A DNA stretch of 64,000 nucleotides, from positions 140,643 through 204,642 of the forward strand of contig PXQV01000014.1 in NCBI GenBank assembly GCA_003021175.1, given 5' to 3'. Under the pieces are notes generated by a model. The model saw nothing but the letters and a program-made list of their open reading frames with translations, ran no database searches and had not been told where the DNA came from. The stretch comes from Halobacteriales archaeon QH_7_66_36. GTDB lineage: Archaea > Halobacteriota > Halobacteria > Halobacteriales > Haloarculaceae. Below, one piece after another: positions 9,653 through 17,463 of this stretch. Each line of letters starts with the position of its first letter. Position 1 is the stretch's first letter. Made by a program: the position numbers and the translations under genes.

Positions 9653-10303
9653 TTAGGCGTCGCTCTCGTCGACCTCGACGTCTTCCTCGTCGACATCGAC
9701 GGCCGCAGCCTCCTCCTCGGCGACCTCCTCGGGTCGCGCTTCGAGGGTGAGTTTCTGGATCTCGACGCGGCGGAGCGGGTAGATCTCCTTCGCGTCGTTG
9801 TAGATAGCCGAGGAGAGTCGCCCCTCGACGATGCTGTCGACGACCTCGGCGAACGTGTGTTCGCTGGCCGTCTCGCGGACGATTTCGGTCATCGTCTCGC
9901 GAATCGCTCGCTCTTGGCTGTGGTCGGCCTTCTTCGTCGTGAAGGAGACGGGCTGGATCTGGACGCGGTAGTCGTCGCTCGTCAGCACGGTCTCGAAGGA
10001 CTCCACCTTCGAGGAGCCGCGACGGACGAGCGAGCGGAGATAATCCCGCGTGAGTTCGTGTTCGATGAACTCCGTGTACGCCGCGTCCGAGCCGATATCC
10101 GTGATGCGGAAGGTCAGCTTCGTGTTGTTCTCGCTGGCGTTGTTCTCCAGCTCGCCGAGCGTCGTCTCGATGGTTCGGTCGTAGAGCTGTTCCGGTTCGT
10201 CCGCAGGGGTCTCACCGAGTTCGGCCCGGTCGAACTGCTCCGGGGCCATGACGGTGTACCACTGCTTCTCCTGCTTCTGTCGTGAGACGCTTCTGTCACT
10301 CAT
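9653..10303 (-). CDS. rps1e: 30S ribosomal protein S1e (S3Ae)
   Basis: The product is 216 residues starting MSDRSVSRQKQEKQWY. It is recognised as the archaeal/eukaryal S3Ae (eS1) protein by YLRSLVRRGSSKVES, PVSFTTKKADHSQERAIR and the acidic, EEDVEVDE-type haloarchaeal C-terminal tail. It sits on the small-subunit platform near the mRNA exit. The ATG at 10303 lies 8 bases inside the 3' end of pcc1, giving the conserved haloarchaeal order uS15, RecJ-like, Pcc1, S1e. The in-frame extension upstream is an antisense-like reading through pcc1 and was rejected. Confidence 0.95.
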   Translation of the reverse strand: MSDRSVSRQKQEKQWYTVMAPEQFDRAELGETPADEPEQLYDRTIETTLGELENNASENNTKLTFRITDIGSDAAYTEFIEHELTRDYLRSLVRRGSSKVESFETVLTSDDYRVQIQPVSFTTKKADHSQERAIRETMTEIVRETASEHTFAEVVDSIVEGRLSSAIYNDAKEIYPLRRVEIQKLTLEARPEEVAEEEAAAVDVDEEDVEVDESDA

Positions 10304-10529
10304 TGTTGGTTGTCGTGAGTATCCGCTGTGCAACCGTGAGGTTGCTGATGTAGTCGTCTGCTGTCCTCGTGAGTCCGCCGGTCGTCTCCCGTTCGATGGT
10401 CGTGACGACGGTCGAGCCGTCGACACGTGTGTCCATCTCGTCGGTGTTGTCGGGCGCGAGCGCGGCCGCCACCCTCTCGGGATCGTCGTGGGTCGTGCGG
10501 ATGCACGCGCGACAGGTATCGTCGCTCAC
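10296..10529 (-). CDS. pcc1: KEOPS complex subunit Pcc1
   Basis: A 77-residue small alpha/beta protein. The C-terminal half holds the Pcc1 signature (TRTADDYISNLTVAQRIL) and the N-terminal half the strand IRTTHDDPERVAAALAPDN. Pcc1 dimerises and bridges Kae1 within KEOPS, which makes threonylcarbamoyl-adenosine at position 37 of ANN-decoding tRNAs. Its start overlaps the RecJ-like stop by 4 bases and its end overlaps rps1e by 8, so it is expressed from the ribosomal operon. Kae1-Bud32 and Cgi121 are not in the window. Confidence 0.9.
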   Translation of the reverse strand: MSDDTCRACIRTTHDDPERVAAALAPDNTDEMDTRVDGSTVVTTIERETTGGLTRTADDYISNLTVAQRILTTTNNE

Positions 10530-11641
10530 AGCGACCGACGCACCTCCGTTTCTGCGGCGTCCGCGTCGATGCCCGCGAGATAGCCACGCGCTCGACGGCC
10601 GACTGCCTCCGCCGGTGTCGCCTGCCCGAGTTGGGTCGCGATGTCGGCGGCACCGTCACCGTGCAGTGCCGCGTCCTCACCGTCGACGGCGAGGACGAGC
10701 GGCTCCGGCGAGCGGTAGCCCCACGCGAGCCGGGCGACGGTTGCGAGCGGTGCGTCGTCCGTCCGGGCGACGAAGAGCCCGTCGTGGCGGGCCGTCTCGG
10801 CCGCTCGCAGCCCAGTGTGGGCCGCGCGGCCGTGCTCGCGCCACGCGTCGAGCGCTTCGTCGGCGTGAGCCGGGGCCTCGTCGGTGCGCGCCGCCTCGAT
10901 GGCGAGCGCGACGCCGAGGCCCGGCGTGGTCCGAGCGCAGGCGTCCAACACGTCGGCGTAGCCGCCGAGCGTGTGGAACGGCCCGCCTGCGTGTGGATGG
11001 AGCGCGCGCTCCACCCGTCGTGCGGCCCGTTCGGACGCGTCACCCGCCGCCCACAGCGCCGCGAGAGAGGCGAGTCGGCGACGGTCGTCCTCGTCGTCCG
11101 ACACTTCTGACACCGACGATGCGGCAAGCGCGTCGCGCACCGCATCGGGGTCGCCGGACACGTCCGCGTGGACGAGCGTCGTGTGCGCCACGCCGTCCGC
11201 GGGGTCGGCGACCGGCGTCGCGATGCCCGACTGACGGGTGACGAGCGGTTCCGCCTCGCTGTAGAACGGAGCGTCGCCACCGGGCGAGAACCCGGCAGCG
11301 ACCGCGCCGGCCATCGCGAGCAACGGGTCCGGGTCGACACCCAACTCTCGGGCTGCCGTGTAGGCAGTCGCGGAGAGCGGGCCGTCGGTCAGCGCCACGT
11401 CAGCGCCCTCGGCACCGAACGCGACCGTGCAGTCGGCGTCAGGGGCGGTGACGCCGGGCACGCGCGTGACGGAGGCGTGAAACGGAACGTCGGTCGCTCG
11501 CAGCGCCGCGCCCAGTTGGCCGAGTGCCGCGAGGGCGTCCCCATCGGCCGTCGCCGTCAGCCGAATGAAGTCGGCGGCTCGGCAGGCGGCCGCGAGGCTC
11601 TCGGCCGGGGCGGACGCGTCGGAGCGACCGGCGGCGGACAT
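10526..11641 (-). CDS. RecJ-like DHH-superfamily protein with degenerate motifs
   Basis: The product is 371 residues and is encoded directly after uS15 (no intergenic base). The N-terminus has a DHH-like fold cue, TATADGDALAALGQL near residue 29, in place of the usual DPDGxxS/A, and CTVAFGAEGADVALTD near residue 70 in the motif II position; the catalytic DHH triplet itself is not visible. The long helical middle and a C-terminal DHHA1-like region (FVARTDDAPLATVARLAWG) match the haloarchaeal protein often labelled exonuclease RecJ next to rps15. Archaeal homologues associate with GINS/CMG; whether this one is active is doubtful because metal-binding residues appear lost. Confidence 0.65.
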   Translation of the reverse strand: MSAAGRSDASAPAESLAAACRAADFIRLTATADGDALAALGQLGAALRATDVPFHASVTRVPGVTAPDADCTVAFGAEGADVALTDGPLSATAYTAARELGVDPDPLLAMAGAVAAGFSPGGDAPFYSEAEPLVTRQSGIATPVADPADGVAHTTLVHADVSGDPDAVRDALAASSVSEVSDDEDDRRRLASLAALWAAGDASERAARRVERALHPHAGGPFHTLGGYADVLDACARTTPGLGVALAIEAARTDEAPAHADEALDAWREHGRAAHTGLRAAETARHDGLFVARTDDAPLATVARLAWGYRSPEPLVLAVDGEDAALHGDGAADIATQLGQATPAEAVGRRARGYLAGIDADAAETEVRRSL

Positions 11642-12106
11642 CTATTCGGTGAGTTCGACGGCGACCTCGTACGAGTACGCGAAGTCCTCGTCGAGTTCGT
11701 CGCCGCGGTAGTAGTCGATCAGCCGACGGATCTTCGACTCCGTGTTCTGGAGCGCGCGCTTGTTCTGGTGGTCGGTCGGATTCGCGTCCATGTGGTCGCG
11801 AAGCCGCACGGCACGCGCCAGCAGGTTCCGGAGGTCCTCCGGAACGTCCGGCGACGCGTCGTGTTCGTCGAGAATCCCGCCGACCTTCTTGTCGGTGGCC
11901 GCCTTCACGTCGGGGATGGGCGTGCCCTGCACGCCCTCGTCGCGCAGTTTCGCGCCTATCTGCGAGGGATCGTACCCCTGTTCGGCCAGTTCCACGACGC
12001 GCTCCTCGATGGCGTCGGCGTCGATGTCGCTCCACTCCGGCGGGTCGTCTGCCGTGGGCTTGTCCGAACCGGACGAGCCGCGACGGCGTGTGTGCATTCG
12101 TGCCAT
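11642..12106 (-). CDS. rps15: 30S ribosomal protein S15 (uS15)
   Basis: The product is 154 residues. A basic N-terminus (MARMHTRRRGSSGSDKP) and archaeal-type extension precede the four-helix uS15 core (QIGAKLRDEGVQGTPIPDV, then LLARAVRLRDHMDANPTDHQNKRALQNTESKIRRL region). The acidic surface (DEDFAYSYEVAVELTE end) is typical for halophiles. It binds the 16S rRNA central domain. It is the first gene of the operon with recJ-like, pcc1 and rps1e. An upstream in-frame extension to 12134 is not needed, as the ATG at 12106 gives the family N-terminus. Confidence 0.95.
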   Translation of the reverse strand: MARMHTRRRGSSGSDKPTADDPPEWSDIDADAIEERVVELAEQGYDPSQIGAKLRDEGVQGTPIPDVKAATDKKVGGILDEHDASPDVPEDLRNLLARAVRLRDHMDANPTDHQNKRALQNTESKIRRLIDYYRGDELDEDFAYSYEVAVELTE

Positions 12107-12307
12107 TGGTTGATTGAACGGTCACGAACCGCAACGTAGCCTGTCGGTCGGGTTGCGACCGAGCACTCCCGCAATCCCAAGCCGTCGAACGACGGCGAAG
12201 TCAGACTTGCGGCCGTGCCGTTCCTATCTGAAGGTCGTCGTTCGCGCACTTATGCGTTGTTACTCCGCACAGCGGGTCCAACGGGCGCGTCCAGCGGCTT
12301 CGATGGG

Positions 12308-12313
12308 TTTATA
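12308..12313 (+). promoter_or_regulatory. TATA element of tRNA-Ala
   Basis: TTTATA lies 33 bases before the mature tRNA 5' end, in the expected position for a precursor with a short leader. Confidence 0.5.
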
Positions 12314-12345
12314 CTCGCCACCGGGATACGCTTGGACGCGTTCGC

Positions 12346-12417
12346 GGGCTCGTAGATCAGCGGTAGATCATCCCCCTGGCACGGGGAAGGCCCCGGGTTC
12401 AAATCCCGGCGAGTCCA
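12346..12417 (+). tRNA. tRNA-Ala (GGC anticodon)
   Basis: The 72-base cloverleaf has acceptor GGGCTCG pairing with CGAGTCC (one G-U), a D arm GATC/GATC, an anticodon stem TCCCC/GGGGA around loop CTGGCAC (anticodon GGC), a T arm CCGGG-TTCAAAT-CCCGG, and discriminator A. No intron and no encoded CCA. Confidence 0.95.
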
Positions 12418-12637
12418 TCCGGCCACACTGACGCGCTGCTTCACCGTCAGGCGTCCTCTGTCGATTCGGCTCGGTCGGGTTTCCCGGGTGTTCCCCTGAA
12501 TCCTATCTTAATCATGGATTAAATCGCTGTTAGTGTAGAGTGACTGCGGCACGGGCCGTAGGTCCGGTGACTGATAGCGAATCGACGACACACATCAGTC
12601 GGCGCAGAGCGGGTGTCACGCCAAGACGGCCGGGAAG

Positions 12638-12643
12638 TTATAG
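12638..12643 (+). promoter_or_regulatory. TATA element of the ABM-fold gene
   Basis: TTATAG is 27-32 bases upstream of the ATG at 12670, giving a leaderless message. This supports 12670 over the in-frame upstream ATG at 12613. Confidence 0.5.
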
Positions 12644-12669
12644 TAGCTGCCGCAGGGATATCGACCGGA

Positions 12670-12975
12670 ATGTTAGTCGTTCACGCCGTGTTTCCGATCA
12701 AGGAGGAACGCCGCGAAGAGGCTCTCGAACTGATCGACACGCTCGTCGACGAGTCGAACGAGGAGGTGGGAATGATACAGTACCGAGCCACAACTGACGT
12801 GCAGAACCCGAACACCGTCCGCTTCTTCGAGCAGTACGAGGACGCGGACGCGTTCGCGGCCCACGCCGAGACGGACCACTTCCAGGAGTTTGAGGCCGCA
12901 CTCCCGGAACTGCTCGCCGGCGAGCCGGAGGTCACCCAGTTCGAGGTCGACTCCGCGATAGAATTGGATCTGTAG
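12670..12975 (+). CDS. Antibiotic-biosynthesis-monooxygenase (ABM/YgiN-like) fold protein
   Basis: The product is 101 residues with a ferredoxin-like dimeric alpha/beta barrel pattern: first strand MLVVHAVFPIKEE, helix REEALELIDTLVDES, then IQYRATTDVQNPNTVRFFEQYEDADAFAAH, which is the classic FxxxExYxxxxAxxxH signature of the YgiN/ABM family, and a closing helix ALPELLAGEP. Family members are quinol monooxygenases, haem-degrading enzymes or small stress proteins; the exact reaction is unknown. It stands alone between tRNA-Ala and a convergent gene, with its own leaderless promoter. Confidence 0.85.
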   Translation: MLVVHAVFPIKEERREEALELIDTLVDESNEEVGMIQYRATTDVQNPNTVRFFEQYEDADAFAAHAETDHFQEFEAALPELLAGEPEVTQFEVDSAIELDL

Positions 12976-13012
12976 GCCGGTCGCGCTCGCGGACCGGGCG
13001 TTGCTGATCGAT

Positions 13013-13666
13013 TTAGCCGTCTACAGACGACTCGGCGCGGTCGCCCGGGTTCGTGAACGAGGGCGTGACGTCGTACTTCGCCTCGATCTCCGGCGCGAGC
13101 TTCGGAATTTCCGCGAGGCTCACATCGTCGGGTTCCGGCTGGTCAGCGCCGACTCGGACCTCGCCGTCGGGCGTTTCGACGTAGACGGCGTCCGCGTACC
13201 CCGGCTCCGCGTTGGGATACGCGGGCGCAGCCAGCCGCTCCGGTGTCGGCGGAGCCTCCGGTAACGGCTCGTCGCGGAACGCACCGAGCGGGTCTGCTCG
13301 CGTGACGCCGTGCCGTTCGAAGAACGAACGCCGGCGCTCGTAGTGCGTATCGAGTTCGTCGCCGGGAATCTCCATCAGTTCCGTCCAACCGTGCTCGTGG
13401 AAGTCCATATTCGCCATGAGGTGGACGAGTTCACGCGCGCTCGCCTCCGAGTGCTCTGTTTCGAGCGCCGTCCGATACGCGTCGACGAGTCGCTCGAACA
13501 GCGCTCGCAGATGTGCGCGCCGCTCGTCGGCTCGATGGACGGCACTCCGGTCGGTAAACACGTCGACGTGGAGGCTAACGAGCCGTTTCTCCGCGACGCG
13601 TCTGATCCCCGGCGTCGTGAGTGCCCGCTTCGCGATCCAGTGGTGTCGACCTTGCGAGATCTTCAC
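13013..13666 (-). CDS. Haloarchaeal conserved hypothetical protein (DUF6149-like)
   Basis: A 217-residue soluble protein. The first 130 residues are helical (RALTTPGIRRVAEKRLV, HLRALFERLVDAYRTALE, HLMANMDFHEHGWTELMEIPGDEL), and a proline-rich linker and acidic tail follow. The FHEHGWTELMEIP segment matches my memory of the haloarchaeal DUF6149 family, not checked by search. There is no signal peptide, membrane segment or recognisable catalytic motif. It converges on the ABM-fold gene with a 37-base gap. The ~250 bases upstream are AT-rich and hold its probable promoter (AAAATATGT on the minus strand near 13805). Confidence 0.6.
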   Translation of the reverse strand: MKISQGRHHWIAKRALTTPGIRRVAEKRLVSLHVDVFTDRSAVHRADERRAHLRALFERLVDAYRTALETEHSEASARELVHLMANMDFHEHGWTELMEIPGDELDTHYERRRSFFERHGVTRADPLGAFRDEPLPEAPPTPERLAAPAYPNAEPGYADAVYVETPDGEVRVGADQPEPDDVSLAEIPKLAPEIEAKYDVTPSFTNPGDRAESSVDG

Positions 13667-13915
13667 GGCTGTACGTACTCGTCTGACTCGTTTGACACGT
13701 GTGCCGTACGTGTTCGGGACGACACGTCACCGGCGCTCTCTTCTGTCGTCGTCAACGTCGCTGAACTGGTATCCGTGCCACCGAGACGGGCGTAGAAGAC
13801 ACATATTTTATTCGATGTGGTATAATTTGTTTGCTTCGTTCAACAGTTAAATTAGTGTCAAGGTCGTGAACTTTGTCGGGGATTCAATACCAACTCACGT
13901 CTCTGCCGAATCGTC

Positions 13916-14050
13916 ATGTCCGACGATAAGGTCGCGGCGTACCTCGCAGAGCACCCGAAGATGACCGGCGTCCTGTTCACGATGATGCTCCTGCTGTCAC
14001 AGGCGGGGAGTGCAGTGGGGGCAGCCAGCATGAGCACCGCAGGTCCCTGA
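13916..14050 (+). CDS. 44-residue hydrophobic peptide facing the CHAT protease
   Basis: Small ORF: a polar start MSDDKVAAYLAEHPK, a hydrophobic core GVLFTMMLLLSQAG at residues 18-31, then a small-residue tail AASMSTAGP. It resembles a signal-peptide-like or single-TM haloarchaeal small-protein family that I recall as DUF7503-like (recognition only). It ends 22 bases from the stop of the convergent CHAT protease gene. A TATA-like TTAAATT sits at about 13848-13854, giving a ~40-base leader; no Shine-Dalgarno motif is evident. The pattern YLAEHPKMTGVLFT-LLLSQAG looks constrained rather than random, but expression is not shown. It could be a substrate, inhibitor or membrane recruiter of the protease (inference). 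Confidence 0.6.
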   Translation: MSDDKVAAYLAEHPKMTGVLFTMMLLLSQAGSAVGAASMSTAGP

Positions 14051-14072
14051 GCTAGGCTTCGTATCGAGTAAA

Positions 14073-16277
14073 TTAGCCTCGTTCTCGAATAGTCTGTACA
14101 GTGATTTTGTCGCTCCACCGCAGACTGACGGTAGTCTCCGATCGCTCACTCTTGAGTTGGACGGGAGCCGTTTCAAGCGATAGGTACTCACTCAGTTCTT
14201 TGCCCGAGACATCGAACGTGTCTAAGGCCCCAGAGCTGAGATACTGAGTCTGGTTGTTGGCAATGAACGGCATGTTCATCGCCCCGAGGTGAAATGACCG
14301 AGTTGCGAAGGTACGAATCTCTATATCGAATCTGTCGTCATACTCATAAGGGTCAATTTCCCATACGGCAGGAATACCTGCCTCCGGTGTTGCGATTTCC
14401 ACGGATCCATCCCCGACGACGATGTAGTGACGACCGACAAGAGCATCATCTTTAACGACCTCAACGGCTGCATCCAGTGGGAACCCGCGATTCACCAACC
14501 GCGCGATATTCGTTCCGATCTCGGTCGCGAGGCTGTTGTGAACGTTGTCGAGCGTCACGATGCCGGCTACGGCCCCGCGGTCGGCCAGCGCCTGCCCCTG
14601 CCGGAAGGAGCGACAGCCGTTGAGGATGAACGCGGTCGTGTTCACCTCCTCGATGGCGTGTGCGTCGAGATAGCCGTCCGCGGCCTGCAGGCCGCGGTCG
14701 TCAACGTGGCCGATGTAGTGGAGGAAGTCGGTGTCCGCGGCGAGCACCTCGCGGAGCTGGTCGCGGGTCAGTTCCGACCGAAGCGTCACGTCGAACTCGA
14801 AGAGGTCACGGGTCCCGTAGTAGTCGCCGACCTCCAGTTCCTCGATCATCTGCTCGTCGTTGCAGACGATGGTGACGCCGATGTGGTCGGTGGCCTCCGC
14901 ACGGAGCGAGAGCTGCCGTTCGTAAGACGCCCGGGAGCCCTTGTTCGCGTTGAGCGGGAAGCCGTCACCGATGTACGTCTGGGTCGTCGTCTCGGCGTCG
15001 GGCACCCGGAGTACGTCGGCCGTCGATACCGGGTCGCCGTCGGTCTGGAAGTCGGTGTCATCAGCCGTCGGCGTCGGCGCACGGAGGAAATCCGTGGCGG
15101 CCACTGGCCCTCGGTGGAACTGGTCGACGGCCTCGCGCGCGGCCTCGGTGTCGGCAGACGTAGGCTCGGATTCCGTGGTGGTGTCCTCCGAGTCGAAGAT
15201 GCGGACGGCGGCGAGTTCGTTGGCGAGGTGTGGTAACACCGTCGCTCGGCCGATGTCGGGAACGATGTCGGCGGTGAGCCGCCACTCAGGGACGAGCGGT
15301 TCGACCGTCTCGAACGGCACGGAGAGATACGTTCCGAGCTGCTCGGCGAGCGGCTGGTCGTACACCGCGGCCCAGTCGAGATCGAGGCCGAGCTCGGCGG
15401 CGCGGCGGCGCTCGGCCAACTCGACCGGGTAGTAGCCCTCGACGCGGGTCAGACAGTCCAGTGTGAACACGTGCCGGAGCAGGCGCGTGGTGGCTGCCTC
15501 GAACGATGTCTGATCGAGCCGGTGGTCGACGCCGGCCGTCGTCGTCAGCCGGGGCGTGTCGCCGGGAACGACCTCGGCGGCGAGATAGTAGGCGAGCGGG
15601 GCAGCAGGGAAGACGTAGCGCGGCTCCGGTGGGAGTTCGAGCCTGACACCGGAGTCCGGGCGGCGCTCGCCGCCGGGGATGTCGACCTCCTCGCCGAACT
15701 CCACGAGCGGTGGGTGCCCTCGCAGGGTCGGAAACGACCGCTCGCAGGTGGTCGTCTTCAGTGCCGCGCTGGACTCCGAGACGGCACGCATCACGCCTTC
15801 CGCGTCGCGGGGTACCGTCAGCGTCCGGGCTGGTTGCTCGTGGAGCGAGCGTGCGGCCAGATGGACGCCGTCCACGTCCGGGAACGAGAGCGTCGTCTGA
15901 TGCTCCTCGGTCGTGACTTGAACGCCGCTTTCCGCGAAGACGAACAGTTTGATCGGCGTGCTGGTGAACTCGACAGTGTACGGCCCCGGCGTGTCGATGG
16001 TGATGCTCTCGTCGTTCGCCGCTGCGGAGACCATGCTCCCGTCCGGACGGCGGACGTACGCGCCCAGCCGGATGGGAACTTGGAACTCGTTCGTGTCGAG
16101 ACGGGCCGCGGTGTCGACCGGAAAACACCACGGCACCGCGTCGGTGGAGACGGGATCGACACCGATGTGACCGTCGGCGTACAGCGTGAACTGGACGTCC
16201 TCGACGGGGTCGTCGACTCGCACGCCGCGTCGGCGAGAGAGAGAAGTGATCCGTGGGCTGTACGTGTCGCGTGCCAT
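14073..16277 (-). CDS. CHAT-domain (caspase-like) protease
   Basis: The product is 734 residues. The C-terminal third is a CHAT domain with the catalytic pair: HYIGH (His520/His524, the latter in the usual catalytic slot) and NGCRS with Cys555. A long N-terminal region (residues 1-400) is beta-rich at first and has no recognised domain; it may be the sensor. CHAT proteases are caspase-related cysteine peptidases, some acting in anti-phage or programmed-death systems. No TPR or WD repeats are present. The promoter is probably TTTATAT on the minus strand near 16340, about 60 bases upstream. The base composition drops to about 50-55 percent G+C in the last ~450 bases, unlike the rest of the gene, suggesting a recombined 3' end. 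It is convergent with a tiny hydrophobic peptide gene. Confidence 0.85.
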   Translation of the reverse strand: MARDTYSPRITSLSRRRGVRVDDPVEDVQFTLYADGHIGVDPVSTDAVPWCFPVDTAARLDTNEFQVPIRLGAYVRRPDGSMVSAAANDESITIDTPGPYTVEFTSTPIKLFVFAESGVQVTTEEHQTTLSFPDVDGVHLAARSLHEQPARTLTVPRDAEGVMRAVSESSAALKTTTCERSFPTLRGHPPLVEFGEEVDIPGGERRPDSGVRLELPPEPRYVFPAAPLAYYLAAEVVPGDTPRLTTTAGVDHRLDQTSFEAATTRLLRHVFTLDCLTRVEGYYPVELAERRRAAELGLDLDWAAVYDQPLAEQLGTYLSVPFETVEPLVPEWRLTADIVPDIGRATVLPHLANELAAVRIFDSEDTTTESEPTSADTEAAREAVDQFHRGPVAATDFLRAPTPTADDTDFQTDGDPVSTADVLRVPDAETTTQTYIGDGFPLNANKGSRASYERQLSLRAEATDHIGVTIVCNDEQMIEELEVGDYYGTRDLFEFDVTLRSELTRDQLREVLAADTDFLHYIGHVDDRGLQAADGYLDAHAIEEVNTTAFILNGCRSFRQGQALADRGAVAGIVTLDNVHNSLATEIGTNIARLVNRGFPLDAAVEVVKDDALVGRHYIVVGDGSVEIATPEAGIPAVWEIDPYEYDDRFDIEIRTFATRSFHLGAMNMPFIANNQTQYLSSGALDTFDVSGKELSEYLSLETAPVQLKSERSETTVSLRWSDKITVQTIRERG

Positions 16278-16369
16278 GGTGACTGTCGACCGATGCTCCG
16301 ACTCGGTGACTGCGCGTACATCTGCTCACGCCGGAGATCATATAAACGTTCGAGTTGCAGGCGGTGAGA

Positions 16370-17098
16370 TCAGGTAGCGACGTAGATCGAGACCAACAGC
16401 AGCGAGTTCCACAGGCCGTGGGTCGCCACGGGGACGACGAGGTTGTCGGTGTACTCGTAGATGACGCCGAAGACGAGACTCGGGACGAACAGCACGCCGA
16501 TGGTGACGAGCCGCGACCCGGAGTCGGGCGCGAGCGCGGTGAAGTGGATCGCGGCGAACAGCACCGCAGTCAGCGGGATCGCGGCCACCGCCGAGAACGA
16601 CTCTCGGAGGCGGTTCTGGACGGTGCCGCGGAACAGCGTCTCCTCACACGGCCCGACCGCGATTAGCATCGCGACGATCAGGAACGGGATGATCTGTGGC
16701 GTCTCACGGGCCTGTGTCGCCGCGCTGTTCGACGCCGGTTGCGCGCCGAGCGCGCGAACGGCCAACGACATCGCCGTCGCCAGCACGAGGATACCGAGTA
16801 ATCCGGCGAGAACGATGCCCACCTCACGCAGCGACGGGGCACGGATTCCGAGATACTCGCGCACGGCGTCGAAGCTCATCCCGCGGCTCCGGAAGTACGC
16901 CAGCGGCACGCCGAGGAACGGAACGTACTGTCCGAACAAGAAGACGAGAGCGAACCGTTCGGCAGTGGTTCCCCCGAACCCGATCGTGCTCCCGGCCAGC
17001 AGGCTGACGCCCGTGAGCACCAGCGCCAGCGCGGCCCCACCGACGCCCAGTCCGTAGCCAGACACCAATGCCCGGAGCCGCCCCCGTGATGTCGCCAT
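16370..17098 (-). CDS. CPBP-family intramembrane metalloprotease
   Basis: The product is 242 residues, with about seven to eight membrane segments. The three CPBP (Abi/Rce1-like) motifs are visible: EETLFRG (glutamate pair and arginine), AAIHF, and ATHGLWNS near the C-terminus. These residues form the glutamate/histidine active site of CAAX-type or bacteriocin-immunity proteases. The start MATSRGRLRALVSG at 17098 gives the usual length; an in-frame extension to 17263 has a poor N-terminus. Its substrate is unknown. It lies upstream of, and co-directional with, the CHAT gene but is separated from it by 92 bases including the CHAT promoter. Confidence 0.85.
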   Translation of the reverse strand: MATSRGRLRALVSGYGLGVGGAALALVLTGVSLLAGSTIGFGGTTAERFALVFLFGQYVPFLGVPLAYFRSRGMSFDAVREYLGIRAPSLREVGIVLAGLLGILVLATAMSLAVRALGAQPASNSAATQARETPQIIPFLIVAMLIAVGPCEETLFRGTVQNRLRESFSAVAAIPLTAVLFAAIHFTALAPDSGSRLVTIGVLFVPSLVFGVIYEYTDNLVVPVATHGLWNSLLLVSIYVAT

Positions 17099-17272
17099 AG
17101 CCGCCAGTTCGGGCCGAGCGAAAATCACTCTTCGCGATCCGACACAGAGGCCCAGCCGATCGAAACGGCTACCAGAGGACCGTCGGCTGGACGAACCGGA
17201 ACAGCAGACGAACACCGTGAGTAGTGCCGTCACCACGAGATCGAGCGCGACGCCGGCACGCATCGTCTGTCC

Positions 17273-17437
17273 CTACTTCAGGTAGCCGCTCCCGAGGACG
17301 ATGGCGTTGGGCGGCGGCGCGACCAGCAGCGCGACGGCGAAGCTGGCCGGAATAACGCCACTCGTGGCGAGGTACACGGCAGCCGCGACCAAGTCATCGC
17401 GCGCTCCGTGGTCGTGTGCGGGCGCGATGGAGTTCAT
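17273..17437 (-). pseudogene. Remnant of a SLC13/DASS-type transporter C-terminus
   Basis: The minus-strand frame ends in LVAPPPNAIVLGSGYLK and a stop, preceded by a hydrophobic segment (VAAAVYLATSGVIPASFA). The PPNAIV-G-GY pattern is the C-terminal substrate/Na site signature of DASS (SLC13) dicarboxylate or phosphate symporters, normally at the end of a ~450-600 residue protein. Only about 40 family-like residues are left; the in-frame ATG at 17437 yields 54 codons. The rest of the 17.10-17.46 kb gap shows no coding signal. This is best read as a decayed gene end. Confidence 0.55.
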
Positions 17438-17463
17438 ATGTGTGCCTCACGTACAGTGGAGTG

